DNA of 32,156 nucleotides from Verrucomicrobiota bacterium (lineage in GTDB: Bacteria > Verrucomicrobiota > Verrucomicrobiia > Limisphaerales > UBA1319): NCBI GenBank assembly GCA_022711435.1, contig JAKLFB010000015.1, forward strand, positions 100,626 through 132,781, written 5' to 3'. Positions 27,101 through 32,156 of the stretch are shown piece by piece. The translations under genes were made by a program, and so were the position numbers. The notes under the pieces were generated by a model. That model ran no database searches, was not told the origin of the DNA, and was given only the letters and a program-made list of their open reading frames with translations. The first letter of the stretch is position 1. Each line of letters opens with the position of its first letter.

Positions 27101-27376
27101 CTCGACGGCCGAAAGGACGCAGCGGGGCCGGGTGTCGACGGATCAGTTTCCCTGGCCAACGCTGGCGATCTCCACGTGGGAGGCACCCCCGGCGGCCACG
27201 GCCTGGATGGCGCGATCGATTTCCTGCGCTTGGCTCAAGGGACGCTGGCCGATGCGGACACGACAATCGAGGAGCTTTACGCCTGGGAGTTCGACGGCCC
27301 TTTCCTGCGGGATTTCGGAGGACGCACGCCGGCCGGCGGGAGGCGGGCTGCGGGCGCGATCGGCCAGCCGGACTGA
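24158..27376 (+). CDS. Large secreted right-handed beta-helix protein with C-terminal LamG-like domain
   Basis: With the ATG at 24158 the protein has 1072 residues and a signal peptide (about 5-23, ending G-A-A-G). An N-terminal segment (Y-I-D-F-E-A-G-D-D) opens as many polysaccharide-acting beta-helix proteins do. Residues about 330-640 carry repeated short strands with Asn/Asp turns (I-R-I-A-H-C-R-F, V-W-I-E-D-N-D-F, V-R-I-C-R-N, V-E-I-A-G-N-V-I-E), typical of pectate-lyase-like parallel beta-helices. The C-terminal part (about 880-1050) is LamG-like, with G-Q-W-H-H-A-I-A and L-T-I-Y-L-D-G-R. It may bind or cleave a polysaccharide; no catalytic residues can be named. An in-frame ATG at 24113 would put a polar stretch before the signal peptide and is less likely. 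Confidence 0.82.
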   Translation: MNSSRWLLLALPLAAAPHLGAAGPEPALWSWQQTHAQVDPKGDLTWTPRPFVFEKGTSVRYIDFEAGDDAGAGDTPATPWKHHPWDPNATGKAAAESGVRTYIFKRGVVYRGRLLVQDAGRPGEPIRLTSDPAWGSGEAILCGSERVTNWVKGADRKDIPDPDKVWRADLPFAPRAIWSVDADGRIVRIPLARTPNWRVSNPDDVKREWWVWDNPRKPFGNTITNASGQAIHLGIDTLHIKDKPADYFLGALIWPEFGWVMSAPYPTEVEVVDLERHGLGFAGWTGGGTGGVIMRNMRYYLEDKPHYLDDDLGEYWFDKKGAGGRLYLRPPAGTDPNRAGIEAARWSNLVDGQKVEHLHIAGLAFRFTTPAWSITAAPWDFRTRPWGLRPEMHPGCVRVWGEGRDIRIAHCRFEHVYFPIRIRSIAVGQRVDDVWIEDNDFRFTDDGILSVADGSAWGYADLRGRLGDVRICRNHSIETGRRPARYGSGTGIEVAGARTVEIAGNVIERSYAQGIDVHGAKPNGAWGDVPFARILIHHNKVWESMLNCNDFGGIETWQGGPAYVFDNLSYNALGYRNWNRYTGADAGFGHAYYLDGAFKNYHFNNIAWGKSKDTASPTVNCSAFQEIISYQNTFFHNTVFNYHAGSRRQSPEAGRNKYLANVWHSIGQHVFRHADPARTAAEANAADTAALQPRFALESNAYARNVFHDFKEMGVLEPSGRWRVTFDDFQSVLRESGSLASDLGIVSPTSPLRDPARGDFRPTRGSAAMGHGAKVFVPWALSGVVGEWHFYPSSDDPARVMDEHWYMTDYHVSRDTYFTRPTYPLRAANIGAADYVEGPLEDWIPGALRFTAARGQYAFLAHAEMMKPFSFQDLKKSRHEGARPEPHTVEGEALKNPQIHTSSFLAEIFFRTAPGHTGGLLVEKMDGIGYRLAISHDGRLAFRVSGPDASASVESQRSVNDGQWHHAIAEADRRSVTLTIYLDGRKDAAGPGVDGSVSLANAGDLHVGGTPGGHGLDGAIDFLRLAQGTLADADTTIEELYAWEFDGPFLRDFGGRTPAGGRRAAGAIGQPD

Positions 27377-27458
27377 TCCCCCCTCGCGATTCGGGAATCG
27401 GGCTCTTCCAGCCTGGCTCTTTGAGCGCGCGCGAGCATTCCCCGGCGCCTCCGGCCCG

Positions 27459-28553
27459 CTACTCGAGCGCGCCGCTTCCCTCGATGGGCCAGAAGTCGAC
27501 GAGGATGTCCCGGTGGGCGACCCACATCGTGCGGTGAAGGTTGCAGGTTGTGCAGCCGTGCGAAGGGATGATCCGGATCTTGCGGCCGACAGAGGCTGGG
27601 AGGTCGTCGATGGGCAGGTGTTCCTCAGCGATACACCTCGGTTTCGCGCGAGGCGCGCCGGCGATCACGGGCAGGCCGAACTCGTTGCCCATGCCTTTGA
27701 GCCCGACATCGGCCACGACGAAATGTTGGTGCGAGGAGATCACGGTGGCCAGGATGAACAGCGCGTTTCGGAACATCGGGGAGACCTTCTTGTAGGAGCA
27801 GTCCATGAGCGCGTAGCTGCCGGCCTGGATTTCGGTGAAGGGTTCCAGGTTCCCCGTGATGTCGTAGGTGCCGGTCCCGCCGCCGGACACGATCTCGCAA
27901 GAGAATCCGGCATCCTGGAGGAGACGGGCAGTGGTCTGGACGGGCTCCATGGCTTTGGCGACCTTGGCCCGCCGCTCCTGGGGATCGGGATGGGTTACGA
28001 GGTGCCCCTCGTAGGCCTGGAGCCCGTCAAGGCGGAGGCCGGGCGTCTCACGGATCCTCGAGGCCAGCGCGAGGACGGGTTCTCCGGGGGGGACACCGCA
28101 GCGGTGCATCCCGATATCAATCTCGATCAGCACGCCGATCGTCACGCCGGCGGCGGTGGCCGCTTCGCCCAGCTCGGCGAGGTTGACGAGCGAATCCACA
28201 GCCGATCTCACGGCTGCCGAGCGGTTGAGGGCTGCCAGCCGGCGGGCCTTGGCGGGTCCAACCACCTGGTTGGCAATGAGCACGTCGCGGATCCCGCCCG
28301 CCACCAGGGCCTCGGCTTCGGCCAGCTTGGCACAGGTGATCCCGACGGCGCTGCCTGCCTCGAGCTGGTGCCTGGCCAGGGTCACGCACTTGTGGGACTT
28401 GAAGTGAGGGCGGAGCTTGGCCGGGCGGGAGGCGAAGTAGGTGGCGAGCAGGGCCAGGTTATGTTCCAGCGCCTCCGACTCGACCACCAGGGCGGGGGTG
28501 GGCAGAGCGTCGACTGGCTGGCCAATCAGGCTGTCTGCGGTGGGTTCGTGCAT
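27459..28553 (-). CDS. DSD1-family PLP enzyme (D-threonine aldolase / D-serine dehydratase-like)
   Basis: This 364-residue cytoplasmic enzyme has the alanine-racemase-like fold type III. The opening L-P-T-P-A-L-V-V and R-P-H-F-K-S-H-K (Lys52 as the PLP Schiff-base residue) are family marks. G-G-G-T-G-T-Y-D in the middle binds the cofactor phosphate. The C-terminal metal site reads P-S-H-G-C-T-T (His332, Cys334). As I recall, a His-x-Cys pair is found in D-serine dehydratase and 3-hydroxy-D-aspartate enzymes, while D-threonine aldolases use His-x-Asp, so the exact reaction is open. It is the last gene of a tight operon, 19 bp after the aldehyde dehydrogenase. Confidence 0.82.
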   Translation of the reverse strand: MHEPTADSLIGQPVDALPTPALVVESEALEHNLALLATYFASRPAKLRPHFKSHKCVTLARHQLEAGSAVGITCAKLAEAEALVAGGIRDVLIANQVVGPAKARRLAALNRSAAVRSAVDSLVNLAELGEAATAAGVTIGVLIEIDIGMHRCGVPPGEPVLALASRIRETPGLRLDGLQAYEGHLVTHPDPQERRAKVAKAMEPVQTTARLLQDAGFSCEIVSGGGTGTYDITGNLEPFTEIQAGSYALMDCSYKKVSPMFRNALFILATVISSHQHFVVADVGLKGMGNEFGLPVIAGAPRAKPRCIAEEHLPIDDLPASVGRKIRIIPSHGCTTCNLHRTMWVAHRDILVDFWPIEGSGALE

Positions 28554-28572
28554 AGCTGTTTCCGCTCAATCT

Positions 28573-30072
28573 TCACAGGCCCCATCCCACAGGCGTCCTG
28601 GGGTTGTAACCGATCACTGCGCTCTTGCGCTTGCAGTAGGCGAGGAGTCCTTCCACGCCCAGCTCGACTCCGGTGCCGCTGAGCTTGTGGGGCGGCACGG
28701 GAATTTCCGGGTAGCCGGTCAGCATCGTGTTCACCCAGAGGATCCCGGTATCCAAGGCCTTGACCATGCGCAGGGCGCGCTCGCCATCCGATGTCCAGAC
28801 CGAGCCCGACAAGCCGTAGTCGACGCCGTTGCCGATGGAGACGGCCTCGGCCTCGTCTCGAAAGGGCAGGAGCGCCAGCACGGGGCCGAAGATCTCCTCG
28901 TCGTGCGTTCTCATGCCCGGCCTGACGCCTCCGAGAATGGTGGGCTCGATCCAGAATCCGCCGGCCAGCGGGCCGGGGAGCCTGAGCCAGCCGCCGCCGC
29001 AAAGAACCCGGCAGCCCTCGCTCCGCGCCCGTGCGATGGCGGAGAGGGCGAGCTCGAACTGCGCGCGGGTGATCATCGGACCCATGAGCGTGCGGGGATC
29101 GCGGGGATCGCCAACGGTGATCCGCCGGGCTTTCTTCTGGAGCAGCCGGGTGAATCGAGCCGCCACGGATTGCTGCAACAGGAGACGCGAGCAGGAGACG
29201 CAGAGCTGGCCAGCATTGACGAAGGCGCTGAGGAGGGCCGCCTGGGCCGCACGCTCCAGATCGGCATCGGCAAACACGATCATGGCGTTCTTGCCGCCGC
29301 ATTCGAGATTAACGGGCTTGAGGGAGCCGGCCGCGAGCCTCTGGATTTGCTGCCCCACGGGAGTGGAGCCCGTGAAGGAGATCTTCCTCACCAGCGGATG
29401 AGTCACGAGCCGGTGGCCGGCGCCAGATCCCGGACCGGTGGCCACATTGACGATCCCGGGTGGAAAACCGGCCTCGAGGCAGAGCTTGGCGAACGCGACC
29501 GTCGCCAGCGGCGTTTCCACCGAAGGCTTGAGCACGATGGCATTGCCCGCGGCGATCGCAGGCGCGGCTTTCATCGCCGCGTTCACGAGCGGGTAGTTCC
29601 ACGGCAGGATGCCTCCGACGACGCCCCAGGGCTCCCAAGTGGTGAGGGAGACGCATCCTGCGGCGGTGCTTTTGACCGCGCCTTCGATCTGGCTGGCGGC
29701 GCCGGCATAGAACCGAACGATCCGCGCGGCCAGAGGGAGCTCGGAGCCGCGCAGCTGGGAGATGGGCTTGCCGACATCGAGCAGCTCGAGGTCGATCAGC
29801 CGCTCCGCGCGCGCCTCGATCCGATCGGCGAGTTCGAGCAGGAGGCGGGAGCGGTCTGCGGGAGTTCGACCCTGCCATTCGGCCGAGCGGAACGCATCGT
29901 CGCTGGACTGCACGATGCGGCTCAGCGTGGCTTCGTCGCAGCAGGCCTCGCGAGCCACGGTCTCGCCGGTGGCCGGGTTTACCACATCGACAAACCCGGC
30001 GCCGCCGTCCTTGAGCTCTTTGCCGCTCAGGATCGGTCCTACAGTCATTGGATCTTTTGTCGTTCGGCTCAT
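28573..30072 (-). CDS. NAD(P)-dependent aldehyde dehydrogenase
   Basis: This is a 499-residue cytoplasmic enzyme oxidising an aldehyde to its acid. Family residues are present: P-W-N-Y (Asn159), L-K-P-S (Lys182), F-T-G-S-T-P-V-G, Glu257 in L-E-C-G-G-K-N, the nucleophile Cys291 in N-A-G-Q-L-C, and E-E-I-F-G-P-V. It looks most like the betaine-aldehyde / gamma-aminobutyraldehyde group, but substrate cannot be read from sequence. The ATG overlaps the stop of the upstream M20 gene (ATGA at 30069-30072). The frame remains open much further upstream as a GC-rich artefact. Placed between an amidohydrolase and a PLP enzyme, it may remove the aldehyde formed by a retro-aldol step. Confidence 0.88.
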   Translation of the reverse strand: MSRTTKDPMTVGPILSGKELKDGGAGFVDVVNPATGETVAREACCDEATLSRIVQSSDDAFRSAEWQGRTPADRSRLLLELADRIEARAERLIDLELLDVGKPISQLRGSELPLAARIVRFYAGAASQIEGAVKSTAAGCVSLTTWEPWGVVGGILPWNYPLVNAAMKAAPAIAAGNAIVLKPSVETPLATVAFAKLCLEAGFPPGIVNVATGPGSGAGHRLVTHPLVRKISFTGSTPVGQQIQRLAAGSLKPVNLECGGKNAMIVFADADLERAAQAALLSAFVNAGQLCVSCSRLLLQQSVAARFTRLLQKKARRITVGDPRDPRTLMGPMITRAQFELALSAIARARSEGCRVLCGGGWLRLPGPLAGGFWIEPTILGGVRPGMRTHDEEIFGPVLALLPFRDEAEAVSIGNGVDYGLSGSVWTSDGERALRMVKALDTGILWVNTMLTGYPEIPVPPHKLSGTGVELGVEGLLAYCKRKSAVIGYNPRTPVGWGL

Positions 30073-31259
30073 GGCTGCCCCGGGTAGTTGAGCGCGAGCG
30101 ATAGAAACATTCGCATGCCCACGGCCAGCGCCGCATCCGGAAAGTCGAAATCGTCGGTGTGCAGCGAACGCGAAGACTCCTGGCCGGCCCCGCATATCCC
30201 CAGCTGGAAGAAGCATCCGGCGGTGCTCGCGAGGTAGTAGGCAAAATCCTCGCCTCCCATGGACGGCCGGTCGGCGGGGATGAACCGATCGGCCCCGAGC
30301 GCGGCCCGCGCCGTCGCGGCCACGTAGCCCGCCATCGCAGGATCGTTGATCAAGGGTGGATAGCCTTCGGTCCAATCGAGCTGGAGGCGGCATCCCTGGG
30401 CGGCGGCGATGCCGGCACAACGCCGCTGGATCGATTCGCGGAGCATGTGGCGGGCCGGGTGCGTCAGGGTGCGCACGGTGCCGCTGATGCAGGCGGTTTC
30501 CGGGATGATGTTCACCGCGACGCCGCCCTGGACCACGCCCACGGTGACCAGACCCGGCTCGGTGGGATCGAGATCGCGGCTGACGCACTGCTGCAGGTTC
30601 ACGACAGCCTCGCACGCGGCGACGATGGGATCGCGGCCGAGGTGCGGGAAAGCGCCATGGCAGCGGCGGCCGACGAACGTCGCGGCGAAGCGGTCGGTGC
30701 TCGCCATCAGAGGGCCGGGCCGGGTGCTGACGGCGCCCAGGGGCAGCGCAGGCCAGCCGTGCAGGCCGAAGATGGCATCCACGGGCGGGCCCAGCCGGCC
30801 ATCGAGGACGCCGGCTTTCACTAGGCGCAATGCCCCCCCGCCTTCTTCCTCCGCCGGCTGCCAGATCAGCTTCACGCAGACGGGCAGATCATCGGCCCAG
30901 CCCTTCAGGATCGATGCGCAGCCGAGCAGAATGGCCGTGTGCCCGTCATGGCCGCAAGCATGCATCCGGCCGAGATGCCGGCTGGCATATTCCAGCCCGG
31001 TCTTCTCCTCGATGGGCAGGGCATCGATATCGGCCCGGAACGCGATGCAGGGTCTGGCGGGATCGCCGACGATAGCGATGGTGGCCGTTGGCGCCTCGGG
31101 CACGCCTTGGGTAAAGCCAAGGCCCATCTGATCGAGCTCCTCCCGGATCAAGGCAGCCGTCTGGTGTTCCTGGTCGGAGAGCTCGGGGATGGCGTGCAGC
31201 CGGTGGCGGAGGCCCGAGGTTTTCGGGAGTGCGGCGCTCAGGGCAGTTTCGAGGTTCAT
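30069..31259 (-). CDS. M20D-family amidohydrolase (N-acyl amino acid / hippurate hydrolase-like)
   Basis: This 396-residue cytoplasmic metallo-amidohydrolase carries the di-metal site motifs H-A-C-G-H-D-G-H-T and P-A-E-E-E-G-G-G-A, and G-G-E-D-F-A-Y-Y near the end. The dimerisation domain has G-A-F-P-H-L-G-R-D-P. The family cleaves N-acyl or amide bonds of amino acid conjugates. A GGAG ribosome-binding site sits 6 bases before the ATG at 31259; a second ATG directly upstream (31262) is possible. It is the first gene of the three-gene operon and overlaps the next gene by 4 bp. Confidence 0.87.
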   Translation of the reverse strand: MNLETALSAALPKTSGLRHRLHAIPELSDQEHQTAALIREELDQMGLGFTQGVPEAPTATIAIVGDPARPCIAFRADIDALPIEEKTGLEYASRHLGRMHACGHDGHTAILLGCASILKGWADDLPVCVKLIWQPAEEEGGGALRLVKAGVLDGRLGPPVDAIFGLHGWPALPLGAVSTRPGPLMASTDRFAATFVGRRCHGAFPHLGRDPIVAACEAVVNLQQCVSRDLDPTEPGLVTVGVVQGGVAVNIIPETACISGTVRTLTHPARHMLRESIQRRCAGIAAAQGCRLQLDWTEGYPPLINDPAMAGYVAATARAALGADRFIPADRPSMGGEDFAYYLASTAGCFFQLGICGAGQESSRSLHTDDFDFPDAALAVGMRMFLSLALNYPGQP

Positions 31260-31388
31260 CATTCTCTCCGGATCACCAGGCTGTCCAGCCGCCATCGACG
31301 ACCCGATTCGCGCAGCCCTGAAGACGCAACCTGAACGAGCTGACCCGGCCGGTGTTCATGGCTCCGATGGACCTGCCTGAAGCATGCG

Positions 31389-31415
31389 CATATAAAGGGG
31401 TCTCGACGCGGTCAA
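31389..31415 (-). promoter_or_regulatory. Possible promoter of the M20-ALDH-DSD1 operon
   Basis: On the minus strand TTGACC (31415-31410) is followed after 15 bp by TATATG (31394-31389), about 130 bp before the start codon. The spacer is short; a 17-bp spacer would give the weaker TATGCG. The call is tentative. Confidence 0.3.
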
Positions 31416-31421
31416 ATCAAT

Positions 31422-31443
31422 CCTTTTGTCTCCCTTTTGTCTC
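31422..31443. repeat. Two 11-bp tandem copies (CCTTTTGTCTC)
   Basis: Two exact 11-bp units lie head to tail just upstream of the operon promoter region and about 40 bp before the IS end. The word AAAGGGGTC also occurs on each side (near 31394 and 31455). These words resemble scraps left by REP/RAYT-type repeats, but I cannot prove it. Confidence 0.6.
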
Positions 31444-31484
31444 CAGCCGTCCGGAAAGGGGTCGGTCATGAATGGCGCTTAGTT

Positions 31485-32156
31485 AGAGCTTGTCCCAAAA
31501 GCCGGGGTTTTCGGCCAACCTGTGTGAGCGGCCTTGGGCCAGTGTAAATTTTCCGATGGATGGATTAGAAATCGAGCCGGGAGCGTCTTTCCTGCGGCCT
31601 TTTCTTGAACTGTAGAGACACTGCCTCACTGCTGAGCTACACGGCCGTCCCCTCAAACCTCTACGCCGCCTGCGCGAGCGGCTCGGCCCGCTTCTTCGAC
31701 TTTCTCATTCGCGCCAGCACCCACAAGTTGTGTGTCAACACCCCCCAAGCCAGCGCCAGCTCCCGATGCGCGAACCCTTTGGCTCTCATCAGCCGCCCCA
31801 GAAATCCCTGCTTGAGAATCGCAATCCGGGCCTCCGTCTGAGCCCGGCGACGCTGCAGCCGCGCAAACCGCCGGCCCTTCATCTTGCGGGCCAGTTCGGC
31901 GGGCCTTCGCGGACAGACCGCATCGAAGGTGCCCGAATCCATCAGCGCCCGATGGTTGGCGGCACTGGCAAAGCCCCGATCCGCCACCGCCGCTCCCACC
32001 GGCCGGCCCGCCAGCCCCAACACCTGCGCCAAACTGGAGAAGAGCAATTGGCTGTCGGCCGGCGCCGACTCCCGAAACAACCGATAGTCCAGGATCAGCC
32101 CTTGCCGGTTTTCTCCCAGCAGCACCGTGTTGCCAAACTCCACCTCGGCGCCCGCC
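31485..32156 (-). mobile_element. Insertion sequence, partial (runs off the right edge)
   Basis: The element contains a DDE transposase on the minus strand. Its 3' non-coding end probably begins near the GAGCTTGTCCC at about 31486, a typical-looking IS terminus, but the partner end is outside the window. The inverted repeats and target duplication therefore cannot be checked, and the boundary is approximate. Confidence 0.5.
31661..32156 (-). CDS. DDE transposase of the IS4/IS5 type, N-terminus outside the window
   Basis: The 164 residues seen run from the window edge (V-E-F-G-N-T-V-L-L-G) to a TAG at 31661. A-D-R-G-F-A-S supplies the second catalytic Asp, as in many IS4/IS5-superfamily enzymes. 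R-A-Q-T-E-A-R-I-A-I-L-K fits the R-(3)-E-(6)-K part of the YREK signature with the catalytic Glu. The basic C-terminus is intact. The visible part has no stop or frameshift, so the copy could be active. The exact IS family cannot be settled without the N-terminus and both ends. Confidence 0.8.
   Translation of the reverse strand, partial: AGAEVEFGNTVLLGENRQGLILDYRLFRESAPADSQLLFSSLAQVLGLAGRPVGAAVADRGFASAANHRALMDSGTFDAVCPRRPAELARKMKGRRFARLQRRRAQTEARIAILKQGFLGRLMRAKGFAHRELALAWGVLTHNLWVLARMRKSKKRAEPLAQAA

Larger units (their letters stand above)
31263..31660. other. Gene-free stretch between the M20 gene and the transposase
   Basis: These 398 bp hold the operon's leader and possible promoter, the 11-bp tandem repeat, and from about 31485 the outer part of the IS element. 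I see no protein-coding frame I would defend. A short segment at 31607-31648 read on the minus strand (G-T-G-T-A-G-C-T-C-A-G) resembles the D-arm of a tRNA but cannot be completed to a cloverleaf. Confidence 0.5.

Noticed and set aside
27387..27400. Short hairpin between the convergent beta-helix and DSD1 genes as a terminator
   Set aside because: It has a 5-bp stem and no T-run on either strand, so it is too weak to call.
31607..31648. tRNA-like words on the minus strand (GTAGCTCAG, then GTTCAAG)
   Set aside because: The anticodon and T stems cannot be formed and the spacing is too short. At most it is a decayed fragment, more likely chance.
1..32156. CRISPR arrays, rRNA genes and riboswitches
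   Set aside because: No regularly spaced direct repeats, rRNA-like conserved stretches or known aptamer cores were seen in the window.

Overview
The window reads as a piece of a high-GC Verrucomicrobiota genome, or a close PVC relative. This rests on gene content: three secreted sulfatases, a sulfatase-DUF5060 fusion, a large parallel beta-helix protein with a LamG-like end, a pseudopilin of the 'H-X9-DG' type, several secreted proteins ending in an F-Y-R-L or F-R-L-R type tail, and an IS200-like (RAYT) transposase remnant. No rRNA, intact tRNA or CRISPR array was found. All family calls are from memory of motifs; no database was searched.

Left part (1-13.2 kb, all plus strand). A C-terminal scrap of a secreted protein is followed by a Cys-rich exported protein (215-688) and a C25 gingipain-like protease (692-3397). 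Then comes a copper/silver RND pair: an adaptor carrying an N-terminal heavy-metal-binding domain and two C-terminal YHS domains (3537-5195), overlapped by its CusA-like pump (5192-8482). A small HPC-x-x-C membrane protein follows (8729-9160). Three tandem paralogous secreted proteins of unknown function (9372-12287) lead by an ATGA overlap into a pseudopilin-like protein (12284-13174).

Middle part (13.2-22.4 kb, minus strand). An apparent three-sulfatase operon is transcribed right to left (20222 to 13201). Its last gene is an in-frame fusion of a complete sulfatase with a complete DUF5060/glycosidase-like enzyme. A neutral-ceramidase-like hydrolase lies further right (20941-22389).

Broken-gene zone (20.3-24.0 kb). 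This contains remnants of a fibronectin/DUF11-type surface protein, an ECF sigma factor, a membrane protein, an interrupted vapC toxin beside an intact vapB, and a RAYT transposase. Two copies (272 and 273 bp) of an apparently undescribed palindromic insertion element lie here. Each is flanked by a 3-bp direct repeat (TAT, TAA). Removing each element with one repeat copy restores a sensible reading frame across the site, in vapC and in the surface-protein remnant. The two copies differ in the sequence of their paired arms but keep the pairing. This is the most interesting signal in the window.

Right part (24.1-32.2 kb). A 1072-residue beta-helix/LamG secreted protein (plus strand) converges on a tight minus-strand operon of M20 amidohydrolase, aldehyde dehydrogenase and a DSD1-type PLP enzyme. 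The operon could deacylate an N-acyl amino acid, process the amino acid and oxidise an aldehyde product. The window ends inside a DDE transposase of an IS element.
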